Below are positions 1-7,786 of a stretch of 64,000 nucleotides of DNA, one piece after another; within the stretch, counting starts at the first letter, position 1, and each line of letters begins with the position of its first letter. This stretch comes from Amnibacterium setariae. GTDB taxonomy: Bacteria > Actinomycetota > Actinomycetes > Actinomycetales > Microbacteriaceae. The stretch spans positions 1,054,001 to 1,118,000 of the forward strand of contig NZ_QXTG01000001.1 in assembly GCF_003581425.1 (NCBI RefSeq), read 5' to 3'. Made by a program: the position numbers and the translations under genes. The notes beneath the pieces were generated by a model, which saw only the letters and a program-made list of their open reading frames with translations, was not told where the DNA came from and did not search any database.

Positions 1-156
1 CCGGCGCGGGTAGCTGCGCTCGCGGCGCGCACGATGGTGGGGCGGAACGGCCTCGCGGAGGACTTCGCGACCGCCGTCCTCTTCCTCGCGAGCCCCGCCT
101 CCGGCTACGTCACCGGCCAGTCGATCGCGATCGACGGCGGCTTCTCCGTCCACTGA
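1..156 (+). CDS. Short-chain dehydrogenase/reductase, C-terminal fragment (gene cut by window edge)
   Basis: Frame 1 is open from the first base to a TGA at 154-156 and gives 51 residues. They match the end of a classical SDR: a hydrophobic helix (AVLFLASPASGYVTGQ) and the closing strand IDGGFSVH, typical of FabG-like enzymes in which this part forms the substrate side and tetramer face. The Rossmann motif and the catalytic Ser-Tyr-Lys lie upstream, outside the window, so substrate and cofactor cannot be judged. A perfect palindrome follows 18 bases after the stop. Confidence 0.8.
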   Translation, partial: PARVAALAARTMVGRNGLAEDFATAVLFLASPASGYVTGQSIAIDGGFSVH

Positions 157-174
157 CCCCGCGAACCCCGACTC

Positions 175-227
175 TGCTCACGCTTCTGGACGCGCGATCG
201 CGGATCGCGCGTCCAGAAGCGTGAGCA
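175..227. repeat. Perfect inverted repeat, family A copy 1
   Basis: Two perfect 25-bp arms (175-199 and 203-227) flank a 3-nt centre. The arms begin TGCTCACGCTTCTGGACGC. The element lies between the convergent ends of the SDR fragment and nnrD. The outer 19 bases recur in the element at 30045-30097, also just after a stop codon. It could act as a bidirectional terminator, although no T-tract follows, or it may be a REP-like dispersed element. Confidence 0.85.
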
Positions 228-245
228 AAGTTCCGCGGGGAGGGG

Positions 246-1109
246 TCAGGCGGTGGCGGAGCGGGCGAGCACCGCGGGCAGCTCGTCGGCGAGCTCGCGG
301 GCGAGGAAGCCGAGCGGGCCGACGCGCTCGGCGAGGCGGTCGCCGGCGCGGGCGTGGAGGTAGGTCGCCCAGCAGGTGCCGTCCGCGATGCCGGCGCCGC
401 GGGCCAGCAGGCCGCCGATCGCGCCGGCGAGCACGTCGCCGCTGCCGGAGGTGCCGAGGCCGGGGCCGCCCGCCTGCACGGCGCGGATCCGGCCGGACGG
501 CTCGATGACCATGCCGCCGCCGCTGACGACGGCGCCGAAGCGCTCCGCGACCTCCGGGCCCGCCTCCGCGAGGTCGTCGACGTCCTTCCCGAGCAGGAAC
601 GACGCCTCGGTCGCATTGGGCGTGAGGATCAGCCGGCCCTTCAGCGGCTCGCCCAGCTCCGGCGCGTTGCCGAGCGCGCCCAGCGCGTAGGCGTCGAGCA
701 GCACGAGCGTGCGCTCGGGGACGGCGGGCAGCACGCGCTCGAGCAGCGCGCCCGCCTCGTCGGGGTCGTCGAGGCCGGGGCCGATGACCAGGCAGTCGAC
801 GTCGAGGTCGTCCGCGACGGCGTCCGCCGCCTTATGGCCGGCGACCGCGCCGCCGCTCGTCTCCGGCAGCCCGATCACACCCGACTCCGGGAACGACACC
901 GCGAAGGCGCCGGCCACCGACTCCGCGACCGCGACCGTCAGCCGACCCGCGCCCACGCGCAGCGCCGCGATGCCGGTCAGCGCGGCGGCGCCGGGCGTCT
1001 TCCGCGCCCCGCCGATGACGAGCACGTCGCCGCGGTCGCGCTTGCCCGAACCGGGTGCCGGCAGCGGGTCGAGGTCGCCGGGGCCGAACGGCTCAGGGTC
1101 GCGTGCCAT
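246..1109 (-). CDS. nnrD: ADP-dependent NAD(P)H-hydrate dehydratase
   Basis: 287 residues of the ribokinase-like CARKD family, which repairs damaged NADHX/NADPHX by dehydration at the expense of ADP. Visible marks are GDVLVIGGA near residue 28, the helix GIAALRVGAGRLTV, NATEASFLLGK near 165, and the nucleotide-binding GTSGSGDVLAGAIGGL near 220 containing the conserved GSGD aspartate. There is no fused NnrE epimerase domain, so the epimerase must be elsewhere. The ATG at 1109 overlaps the end of the upstream phosphatase by 17 bases, implying one transcript with gnd and the phosphatase. Assignment is confident from motifs and length. Confidence 0.9.
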   Translation of the reverse strand: MARDPEPFGPGDLDPLPAPGSGKRDRGDVLVIGGARKTPGAAALTGIAALRVGAGRLTVAVAESVAGAFAVSFPESGVIGLPETSGGAVAGHKAADAVADDLDVDCLVIGPGLDDPDEAGALLERVLPAVPERTLVLLDAYALGALGNAPELGEPLKGRLILTPNATEASFLLGKDVDDLAEAGPEVAERFGAVVSGGGMVIEPSGRIRAVQAGGPGLGTSGSGDVLAGAIGGLLARGAGIADGTCWATYLHARAGDRLAERVGPLGFLARELADELPAVLARSATA

Positions 1110-1815
1110 GGTGCTCGCCTCCGTGGTGCGTCGCCGGGGCCTCGCCCCGCAGGTGGCTGACGTCGTTGATCGGCTCGGCGTGCCAGCCGTCCCCGCGCCG
1201 CACCATCCGCGTGACGGAGGCGTTCGGCACCGGCTCGGTGCGCGACAGCTCGAGCAGCTCCGCCTCCTCGATGCCCATGAGGATGCCGCGGATGATCAGG
1301 GTCGTCGCGTCGTGCGACACGACGAGCACGCGCTCCGCGCCGGCGTCGGCGATGTCGCGCAGCGCCGAGCGGAGGCGGAGCGAGACGTCCGCCCAGGACT
1401 CGCCGCCGGGAGGCCGGTGGTAGTACTTCCCGAGGAAGTTCCGCCGTGCGGCCTCCTCCGGGTGCAGCTGCTCGACCCCGGTCCACGTGAGCGTGTCGAG
1501 GATGCCGAGCTCCCGGTCGCGCAGCCGCTCGTCGACCGTCGTCGGCAGCGTCATCCCCGCGACCTGCAGCGCGTGCTCGGCGGTCGACCGCGCCCGACGG
1601 TAGGTCGACACCCAGAGCGCCTGCGGGGCGGCGTCGGCGCTCAGCTCGCCGAGCCGGCGCCCGAGCGCCTCCGCCTGCTGCACGCCGGTCGGCGAGAGCT
1701 CGACGTCGGGGTCGCGTTCCGGCACGGCGATGCGCAGGGCTCCCGTCGCGTACGCCTCCGCGGCCGCGACGTTCGCCTCGCTCTCGCCGTGCCGGACGAG
1801 CAGCAGCTCGTTCAG
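1093..1815 (-). CDS. Histidine phosphatase (phosphoglycerate-mutase superfamily)
   Basis: 240 residues with the phosphohistidine motif LLVRHGES at 5-12 (His9), the second arginine in STYRRARSTAEHA near 75, PPGGES near 137 and the second catalytic histidine in VVSHDATT (His168). The family dephosphorylates sugar phosphates or other small phosphoesters; the substrate is not evident. The start is odd: upstream of LLVRHGES this frame holds no ATG, GTG or TTG within the plausible range. The best candidate is CTG at 1815-1813, which overlaps the gnd stop as CTGA. Coupling to gnd hints at a role in pentose-phosphate or gluconate metabolism, which is inference. Confidence 0.82.
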   Translation of the reverse strand: MNELLLVRHGESEANVAAAEAYATGALRIAVPERDPDVELSPTGVQQAEALGRRLGELSADAAPQALWVSTYRRARSTAEHALQVAGMTLPTTVDERLRDRELGILDTLTWTGVEQLHPEEAARRNFLGKYYHRPPGGESWADVSLRLRSALRDIADAGAERVLVVSHDATTLIIRGILMGIEEAELLELSRTEPVPNASVTRMVRRGDGWHAEPINDVSHLRGEAPATHHGGEHHGTRP

Positions 1816-3269
1816 TGTCCCGAGCCCTCGGTCTGGATCTCGCTGCGGTCGCCGCTCCAGAGCGTGTGGAAGACGCCCGGCTTGTCGATGCGGCCGTAGG
1901 TGTGCGCGCCGAAGAAGTCGCGCTGCGCCTGGATCAGCGCGGCCGGCAGGCGGTCCGACGACAGCGAGTCGTAGTACGACAGCGCGGAGGCGAAGCCCGG
2001 CACCGGCACGCCCGACAGGGCCGCGGTCGACACGACGCGGCGCCACGCGGCCTCCCCGTCGGCGACGACCTTCGCGAAGTACTCGTCGGCGAGCAGCGTC
2101 GGCAGCTCCGGGTTCCGCTCGTACGCCTCCACGATCCGGTTGAGGAACCGGGCGCGGATGATGCAGCCCGCGCGCCAGATCTTCGCGACGGCACCCTTGT
2201 CGATCTGCCAGTCGTACTGCTCGGCGCCGGCGATGATGATGTCGAAGCCCTGCGCGTACGCGACGACCTTGGAGGCGTAGAGCGCGGCGCGGACGTCGTC
2301 CTCGAAGCCGTCCGGCTTCGCGACCGGCTCGGGGCGCCCCTTCTCGAGCGCCTGCACGGCCTCGCGCTGCTTCGGCTTGGAGGAGACGGCGCGGGCGAAG
2401 ACGGCCTCGCCGATGCCCGACACCGGGATGCCGAGGCCGACCGCGTTCTGCACGGTCCAGACGCCGGTGCCCTTGCTGCCGGCCTGGTCGGTGATCACGT
2501 CGACGAGCGGCTTGCCGGTCTCGGCGTCCTTCTGCCGCAGCACCTCGGCGGTGATCTCGATCAGGTACGACTCGAGGTCGCCCTGGTTCCACTCGTCGAA
2601 GACCTCGGCGAGCGCGGCGGTGTCGTGCCCGCCGACGCGGCGGAGGAGGTCGTAGGCCTCCGCGATCAGCTGCATGTCCGCGTACTCGATGCCGTTGTGC
2701 ACCATCTTCACGAAGTGGCCGGCGCCGTCGTGGCCGATGTGGGTGACGCAGGGCTCGCCCTCCGCCTCCGCGGCGATGGACTCGAGGATCGGCTTCAGCC
2801 GGTCCCACGCCTCGTCGGAGCCGCCGGGCATGATCGAGGGCCCGTTCAGCGCGCCCTCCTCGCCGCCGGAGATGCCGGTGCCCGCGAAGTTGAGGTTCCG
2901 CTCGCGCAGGTCCTTCTCGCGGCGGATGGTGTCGAGGAAGTTCGCGTTGCCGCCGTCGACGATGATGTCGCCCGGCTCGAACCGGTCCGCGAGCTGCTCG
3001 ATCACGGCGTCGGTGCCGCGACCCGCCTGGACCATGATGATCGCGACGCGCGGCTTCTTCAGGCTCGCGACGAAGTCGTCGATGTCGTGGCTGGGGACGA
3101 ACTCGCCCTCCGAGCCGTGGTCGCGGATCAGCTCGTCCGTCTTCGCGTCCGTGCGGTTGTAGACCGCGGTCACGTTGCCGTGGTGGGCCAGGTTCCGCGC
3201 CAGGTTCGACCCCATGACGGCCATGCCCACGACCCCGATGTCGGCGACGCCGACCGGCTTCTCGCTCAC
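1812..3269 (-). CDS. gnd: 6-phosphogluconate dehydrogenase, decarboxylating
   Basis: 485 residues, full length. It oxidises and decarboxylates 6-phosphogluconate to ribulose 5-phosphate with NADP+, in the cytoplasmic oxidative pentose phosphate pathway. The N-terminal fold shows GVVGMAVMGSNLARNL, then the substrate loop GISGGEEGALNGPSIMPGG near 132-150, KMVHNGIEYADMQ near 190 with the catalytic Lys and Asn, and the C-terminal FFGAHTYGRID. GTG at 3269 is preceded by GGAGGAGGAG at good spacing. It heads a minus-strand operon with the phosphatase and nnrD. Gluconokinase, which makes its substrate from gluconate, lies about 1.3 kb away on the plus strand. Confidence 0.95.
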   Translation of the reverse strand: MSEKPVGVADIGVVGMAVMGSNLARNLAHHGNVTAVYNRTDAKTDELIRDHGSEGEFVPSHDIDDFVASLKKPRVAIIMVQAGRGTDAVIEQLADRFEPGDIIVDGGNANFLDTIRREKDLRERNLNFAGTGISGGEEGALNGPSIMPGGSDEAWDRLKPILESIAAEAEGEPCVTHIGHDGAGHFVKMVHNGIEYADMQLIAEAYDLLRRVGGHDTAALAEVFDEWNQGDLESYLIEITAEVLRQKDAETGKPLVDVITDQAGSKGTGVWTVQNAVGLGIPVSGIGEAVFARAVSSKPKQREAVQALEKGRPEPVAKPDGFEDDVRAALYASKVVAYAQGFDIIIAGAEQYDWQIDKGAVAKIWRAGCIIRARFLNRIVEAYERNPELPTLLADEYFAKVVADGEAAWRRVVSTAALSGVPVPGFASALSYYDSLSSDRLPAALIQAQRDFFGAHTYGRIDKPGVFHTLWSGDRSEIQTEGSGH

Positions 3270-3345
3270 GTGCTCCTCCTCCGATGGATCCCGTTTCGAG
3301 CGTATCGCCGCGGGTGCGGGTCAGCCTGGGCCCGCCGGTCCCACC

Positions 3346-3351
3346 TAGGCT
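3346..3351 (+). promoter_or_regulatory. -10 element TAGGCT, leaderless-type
   Basis: TAGGCT ends 7 bases before the GTG at 3359. This spacing leaves essentially no 5' leader and supports GTG 3359 over the ATG at 3284 as the start of the dehydrogenase. Confidence 0.55.
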
Positions 3352-3358
3352 CGCCGCC

Positions 3359-4414
3359 GTGACCGGACGACGACTGCGCGCGGTGGCCGCGACCCCGCTG
3401 CCCGACGACCTCGCCGAGCGGATCCGGGAGGCGGAGCCGCGCCTCGACCTCGTCGTCGAGCAGGACCTCCTCCCGCCGATGCGGCACGCCGGCGACCACC
3501 AGGGCGACCCCGCATTCTCCCGGTCCGAGGCGGACGAGCGGCGGTTCCAGGAGCTGGTCGACTCGGCCGAGGTGCTCTACGGGATCCCGGACGAGCGCCC
3601 GTCGCACCTCGCGCGCACGATCCGCGCGAACGCCCGGCTGGAGTGGGTGCAGCTGATGCCCGCGGGCGGCGGCGCCCAGGTGAAGGCCGCGAAGCTGGAG
3701 CAGGACGAGCTCGAGCGGGTCCGCTTCACCACGACCGCCGGCGTGCACGCGGTGCCGCTCGCGGAGTGGTGCGAGTTCGGCCTGCTCGCCGGGTTCAAGA
3801 CGCTGCCGCGGCTGCAGCAGCACCAGCGCGCGCACGAGTGGGCGGAATCGCGCTGGATGATGCGGCGCCTCGAGGACAGTCGCGTACTCGTCGTCGGCCT
3901 CGGCTCCATCGGGAAGGTCGTCGCGGACCGGCTCGCGCACCAGGGCGTGCACGTCGCCGGCACGAGCCGCCGCGACGTGCAGGTCGACGGGGTCGAGGAG
4001 GTCATCCACCCGCGCGACCTCGCGGCGCGCGTCGGCGAATTCGACGGCGTCGTCGTCACGCTGCCCGGCACGGACGAGACGCGGCACCTCGTGAGCGCCG
4101 ACGTGCTCGCCGCCGTGAAGCCCGGCGTCACGATCGCGAACGTGGGTCGCGGCACGGTGATCGACCAGGAGGCGCTGGTCGCCGCGCTGCAGGACGGCCG
4201 CGTGGGCTTCGCGGCGCTCGACGTCACCGACCCCGAGCCGCTGCCGGAGGACTCCCCGCTCTGGGACCTGCCGAATGTGCTCCTCAGCCCGCACACCGCG
4301 GCGCTGTCGGACAAGGAGGACGCCCTGATCGCGGACCTCTTCGCCCGCAACGCGACCCGGTACCTCGACGGCGACGACCTGATCAACCCGGTCAACACCC
4401 GCGAGTTCTACTGA
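3359..4414 (+). CDS. D-isomer-specific 2-hydroxyacid dehydrogenase family protein
   Basis: 351 residues from the GTG at 3359; an ATG 25 codons upstream is in frame but lies before the likely -10 box. The NAD-binding core is clear: VLVVGLGSIGKVVADRLAHQG near 180, then VTLPGTDETRHLV, ANVGRGTVIDQEALVAAL, LDVTDPEPLPEDSPLW and the catalytic-histidine segment NVLLSPHTAALS. The family reduces 2-oxoacids or oxidises D-2-hydroxyacids. The N-terminal half is divergent, so no specific substrate is assigned. It is transcribed divergently from gnd. Confidence 0.85.
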   Translation: MTGRRLRAVAATPLPDDLAERIREAEPRLDLVVEQDLLPPMRHAGDHQGDPAFSRSEADERRFQELVDSAEVLYGIPDERPSHLARTIRANARLEWVQLMPAGGGAQVKAAKLEQDELERVRFTTTAGVHAVPLAEWCEFGLLAGFKTLPRLQQHQRAHEWAESRWMMRRLEDSRVLVVGLGSIGKVVADRLAHQGVHVAGTSRRDVQVDGVEEVIHPRDLAARVGEFDGVVVTLPGTDETRHLVSADVLAAVKPGVTIANVGRGTVIDQEALVAALQDGRVGFAALDVTDPEPLPEDSPLWDLPNVLLSPHTAALSDKEDALIADLFARNATRYLDGDDLINPVNTREFY

Positions 4415-4422
4415 CCCGTCGC

Positions 4423-4457
4423 TGATCTCGAGGCTCGCTGCGCTCGCACCTCGATCA
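4423..4457. repeat. Intergenic palindrome, family C (diverged copy)
   Basis: A 35-base imperfect palindrome, TGATCTCGAGGCTCGC then TGCGCTCGCACCTCGATCA, starting 8 bases after the dehydrogenase stop. It is the inverse-orientation relative of the copies at 27149-27183 and 38980-39085. Confidence 0.7.
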
Positions 4458-4480
4458 TCGGGTCGGCGCCCGTCCCCGCC

Positions 4481-4547
4481 GGTCGAGGTGCGGGCGCCGG
4501 CGACGGGCCCCACGGTCGGAGTTCCCGACCGAGGGACTCGAGACCAC
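4481..4547. repeat. Split family C repeat carrying an internal hairpin
   Basis: The left half (GGTCGAGGTGCGGGC, 4481-4495) and the right end (CTCGAGACCA, 4538-4547) of a family C unit are separated by 42 bases. These contain a perfect 7-bp hairpin with a 5-nt loop at 4513-4531 (arms CGGTCGG/CCGACCG). It may be an interrupted copy or a chance juxtaposition. It lies in the leader region of gluconokinase. Confidence 0.5.
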
Positions 4548-4598
4548 CACGGCCGCTCGCCCGGAGCGCTTCCGAGCCGGACCGACGAGGATGTCGCC

Positions 4599-5111
4599 AT
4601 GGCAACGCCTCCGCTCGTGATCATGGGCGTCTCGGGCTCGGGCAAGACGACCGTCGCGCAGGAGCTCGCGCGCCGCATCGACGGCGCCGTGTTCATCGAC
4701 GCGGACGACCTGCACCCCGCTGCGAACGTCGAGAAGATGCGGAACGGCATCGCGCTCACCGACGTCGACCGGGCGCCCTGGCTCGACGCGGTCGGGCGGG
4801 CGATGCGCGCCGCGACCCGGGCCGGCTCGACGCCGGTCATGGCCTGCTCCGCCCTGAGGCGCGCCTACCGCGAGCGGATCCTCGCCGAGGAGCCGGAGGC
4901 GTTCTTCGTGCTGCTCGACGTCGACCGCGCCGAGCTCCAGCGGCGGCTGAAGGCGCGCAAGCACCAATACATGCCGGCGTCGCTGCTCGACTCGCAGCTC
5001 GCGACCCTCGAGCGCCTGGTGCCGGGCGAGCCCGGCGTGATCGTCCCGATCACCGGCCCGGCCGGCGACGTCGAGGACACCGTGCTCGCGAAGGTGCTCC
5101 AGGCCCGCTGA
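4599..5111 (+). CDS. gntK: Gluconokinase (carbohydrate kinase, P-loop type)
   Basis: 170 residues from ATG 4599, the normal length for GntK-type kinases, which phosphorylate D-gluconate to 6-phosphogluconate. The P-loop GVSGSGKTT is at residues 9-17, followed by FIDADDLHPAANVEKM, the lid and base-contact segment ACSALRRAYRERI, and ARKHQYMPASLLDSQLATLE near the C terminus. The reading frame extends 37 codons upstream, but the extension has no family resemblance, and GAGGAT-N6-ATG precedes the chosen start. It feeds Gnd, encoded on the other strand nearby. Confidence 0.92.
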   Translation: MATPPLVIMGVSGSGKTTVAQELARRIDGAVFIDADDLHPAANVEKMRNGIALTDVDRAPWLDAVGRAMRAATRAGSTPVMACSALRRAYRERILAEEPEAFFVLLDVDRAELQRRLKARKHQYMPASLLDSQLATLERLVPGEPGVIVPITGPAGDVEDTVLAKVLQAR

Positions 5112-5187
5112 CCCGGCGTCGCCGCGCTCCGTCGCGCTCCATTCCTCCCGGTGACGCGCCCGGCTGCGGCCGGCGCCTCCCGCTCGT

Positions 5188-5193
5188 TAGCGT
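5188..5193 (+). promoter_or_regulatory. -10 element TAGCGT, leaderless-type, of mtnA
   Basis: TAGCGT is followed by 7 bases and then the GTG start at 5201. No Shine-Dalgarno sequence is visible. This suggests the mtnA/RuBisCO-like message starts at or next to the initiation codon. Confidence 0.55.
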
Positions 5194-5200
5194 CGGGGCC

Positions 5201-6184
5201 GTGACCGTGATCGAGAGCATCGCGTGGACGGGCGCCGCGCTCCGCGTCGTGGACCAGCGGCGCGTGCCGGACGAGACCGTGCTGCTCGACCTCGCCGACG
5301 TCGACGCCGTGGTCGAGGCGATCGCGACGCTCGCGGTGCGCGGCGCGAACGTGATCGGCACCGCCGGCGCCTTCGGCTACGCGCTCGGCGTGCGCGCGGG
5401 GCTCGACCCGGTCGACGTCGCGGCGCGCGTGGTCGCCGCCCGGCCGACCGCGGTGAACCTCCGCGTCGGGGTCGACCTCGCCCACGCGGCCCGGCTCGCA
5501 GGCGACGACCCGCTCGACGTCGCGGTCCGGCTGCTCGAGGAGGACCGCGCGGCGTGCGCCGCGATCGGCGAGCTCGGGCGCGCGGCGCTGGCCGGCGCCT
5601 CCCGGATCCTCACGCACTGCAACACCGGCGTGCTCGCCACGACCGGGCGCGGCACCGCGCTCGGGATCGTCTACGCCAAGGCCGCGGCGGGGGAGCCGGT
5701 GGAGGTGCTCGCCACCGAGACGCGGCCGCTGCGGCAGGGCGCGCGCCTCACCGTCTGGGAGCTGCAGCAGGCGGGGATCCCCGTGACGCTGCTCGTGGAC
5801 TCGGCGGCGGCCGCGGCGCTCGCGACGGGCCGGGTCGACGCCGTCGTCGTCGGCGCGGACCGGATCGCGGCGAACGGGGACACCGCGAACAAGATCGGCA
5901 CCCTCGCCCTCGCGATCGCCGCGCGGCACGCCGGCGTCCCCTTCTACGTCGCGGCGACCTGGAACGCGGTCGACCCCGGCACGCCGACCGGCGCCGCGAT
6001 CCCGATCGAGGAGCGCGACGCGAGCGAGGTGCTCGGCACCGGGCCCGGAGCGCCGGCCGCTGGCACCGCGGTCTGGAACCCCGCCTTCGACGTCACGCCG
6101 GCCGACCTCGTCACCGGCATCGTGACCGAGCGCGGCGTCCTGCGGGCGCCCTTCGGCCCGGCGATCGCGGAGCTCGCGCGATGA
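5201..6184 (+). CDS. mtnA: S-methyl-5-thioribose-1-phosphate isomerase
   Basis: 327 residues, typical for MtnA, which isomerises 5-methylthioribose 1-phosphate to 5-methylthioribulose 1-phosphate after MTA phosphorolysis. The catalytic cysteine sits in LTHCNTG (Cys140) and the acid aspartate in VVVGADRIAANGDTANKIG (Asp220). TETRPLRQGARLTVWEL at 172-188 is the family signature that separates it from eIF2B-type relatives. The stop overlaps the start of the RuBisCO-like gene as ATGA, so the two are translationally coupled. That coupling ties the next protein to the MtnA product. No MTA phosphorylase gene is in the window. Confidence 0.93.
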   Translation: MTVIESIAWTGAALRVVDQRRVPDETVLLDLADVDAVVEAIATLAVRGANVIGTAGAFGYALGVRAGLDPVDVAARVVAARPTAVNLRVGVDLAHAARLAGDDPLDVAVRLLEEDRAACAAIGELGRAALAGASRILTHCNTGVLATTGRGTALGIVYAKAAAGEPVEVLATETRPLRQGARLTVWELQQAGIPVTLLVDSAAAAALATGRVDAVVVGADRIAANGDTANKIGTLALAIAARHAGVPFYVAATWNAVDPGTPTGAAIPIEERDASEVLGTGPGAPAAGTAVWNPAFDVTPADLVTGIVTERGVLRAPFGPAIAELAR

Positions 6185-7287
6185 CCGTCCGCGCGGTCTA
6201 CGCGCTCACCGGCGACGTCCGGGACGCCAGGGTCAGGGCGGAGGCGCTCGCGGTCGAGCAGAGCCACGAGTTCCCGCCCGAGCTGGCGCCGGCGAAGGCC
6301 GCGCCCTCCCGCGCGCACGTGGTCGAGGTGGCGGAGCAGGGGCCGGACCTGGCGCTCGCGACCATCGCGTTCCCGGACGAGCTCGCGGGCGCCGAGCTGA
6401 CCCAGCTGCTCGTGATGGTGTTCGGCAACTGCGCGCTGCTGCCCGCCGTGCGGCTGGTCGGCCTCGACGTGCCGGAGGCGCTCGGGGCCGCGGTCGGCGG
6501 CGGACCCGCGCTCGGCGTCGCCGGGGTGCGGCGCGCGCTCGGCGTGGCCGAGCGGCCGATCCTCGCGACCGCGCTGAAGCCCGTCGGGCTGCCGACCGAG
6601 GACCTCGCCGCGCTCGGCCGCGCCTTCGCGGACGGCGGCATCGACCTGATCAAGGACGACCAGGGCCTCGGGGACCAGCACTGGGCGCCCTACGCCGAGC
6701 GGGTGCCGCGCATCGCCGAGGCGGTCGCCGCCGGCAACGCGGCCTCGGGGCACGCGGCCCGCTACCTCCCGTGCTTCGACGCCCCGCCGGAGCACGTGGA
6801 GGCGCGCCTGCGGATCGCGCTCGACGCGGGCGCGGGCGGCCTGCTCATCGTGCCGGGCGTCGGCGGGCTGCCCCTGCTGCGCTGGCTGGCCCGGAACACC
6901 CCGGACGACTTCGTGCTGATGGCGCACCCGGCGCTGCTCGGCGCGCTCGCGGTCTCGCCGACGGCCGGCATCGCGCCGGACGTGCTCTACGGGTCGCTGC
7001 TGCGCCTCGCCGGCGCGGACGTCGCGATCTTCCCCTCCGCCGGCGGCCGGTTCAGCTTCACGCCGGAGGAGTGCCGCGCGATCGCCGACGGCTGCGCGCG
7101 CCCCTTCGCGGGGCTCGCGCCCTCCCTCCCTGCGCCGGGAGGCGGCATGCGCCCGGACCGGGTGCCGGAGCTCGTCGACCTCTACGGCCCCGACGTCGCG
7201 CTGCTCATCGGCGGCGAGCTGCACCGCGACGGCGACCCGAGGGGCGCGGCCGAGCGCTTCCGCGCCCTCGTCGAGCAGGCCGCCTGA
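6181..7287 (+). CDS. RuBisCO-like protein (form IV large-subunit homologue)
   Basis: 368 residues with the two-domain RuBisCO large-subunit layout: N-terminal YALTGDVRDA...VEQSHEFPPEL, then the barrel with ATALKPVGLP (Lys133, equivalent to the first active-site lysine), GIDLIKDDQGLGDQ (Lys158, the carbamylation-site equivalent, with Asp160), VLMAHPALLGAL (His249), AGADVAIFPSAGGRFSF and the phosphate loop PAPGGGMRPDRV. The usual KDDE is KDDQ, so one metal ligand is changed and CO2 fixation is very unlikely. Known relatives act as DK-MTP-1-P enolase, 5-methylthioribulose-1-P isomerase or apionate-pathway enzymes. Overlap with mtnA favours a methylthioribulose-phosphate substrate, which is inference. 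Confidence 0.85.
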   Translation: MTVRAVYALTGDVRDARVRAEALAVEQSHEFPPELAPAKAAPSRAHVVEVAEQGPDLALATIAFPDELAGAELTQLLVMVFGNCALLPAVRLVGLDVPEALGAAVGGGPALGVAGVRRALGVAERPILATALKPVGLPTEDLAALGRAFADGGIDLIKDDQGLGDQHWAPYAERVPRIAEAVAAGNAASGHAARYLPCFDAPPEHVEARLRIALDAGAGGLLIVPGVGGLPLLRWLARNTPDDFVLMAHPALLGALAVSPTAGIAPDVLYGSLLRLAGADVAIFPSAGGRFSFTPEECRAIADGCARPFAGLAPSLPAPGGGMRPDRVPELVDLYGPDVALLIGGELHRDGDPRGAAERFRALVEQAA

Positions 7288-7315
7288 TCCCGGGTGGCCT
7301 CGGCGCGGGCGCGGC

Positions 7316-7780
7316 TCAGCGGCGGACGAAGTCCGCGACCGCCGGATCCGCAGTCAGTGCCGCGAACTCGTCGTCCGTCGGCAGCGCGGGTCGGTCGCGG
7401 TCGAGCGGCACGATGCACTGGAATCCGAGCGGCTCGTCACCGGTCGCGCGGAACTGGTGCCACGCCCAGGCGGGCACGAACACGAGGTCGTGCGGCGCGA
7501 GCGGGATCACCCGGTCCTCGACGAGGCATGCCCCGGAGCCGCGGAGCACGACCACCTGGTGCGTGTGCCCGTGGTGCTCGAGCGTGCTCCAGCCGCCCGG
7601 CGCGACCTCGAAGTAGCGCACCTCCACGGCCTGCCCGTCGCCGGCCCCGAACAGCACGCGGCGGGTGACCCCGCGGAAGGTCGTGTCGTGCTCCTTGTAG
7701 GCGAGCTCGTCCACGCCCTCCCACCGGAACGGCTCGGGCTGCCCGCGATGGGCGTCGGTCGTCGCGCGGAGGTCGCTCAC
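7316..7780 (-). CDS. Cupin-domain protein, convergent to the RuBisCO-like gene
   Basis: 154 residues from GTG 7780. It is a single cupin barrel with metal-ligand motif 1 around LEHHGHTHQVVVLRGSG (His70, His72, His74 and Glu68 are candidates) and motif 2 APHDLVFVPAWAWHQF with His108. A cysteine follows in FQCIVPL (Cys122), with another at Cys85. In R. rubrum the methylthioribulose-phosphate isomerase made from a RuBisCO-like protein is followed by a cupin methylsulfurylase that releases methanethiol and yields DXP. Position and fold make the same role possible here but do not prove it. The ribosome binding site lies inside a 9-bp hairpin (7787-7810). Confidence 0.8.
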   Translation of the reverse strand: MSDLRATTDAHRGQPEPFRWEGVDELAYKEHDTTFRGVTRRVLFGAGDGQAVEVRYFEVAPGGWSTLEHHGHTHQVVVLRGSGACLVEDRVIPLAPHDLVFVPAWAWHQFRATGDEPLGFQCIVPLDRDRPALPTDDEFAALTADPAVADFVRR

Positions 7781-7786
7781 CCGGCC

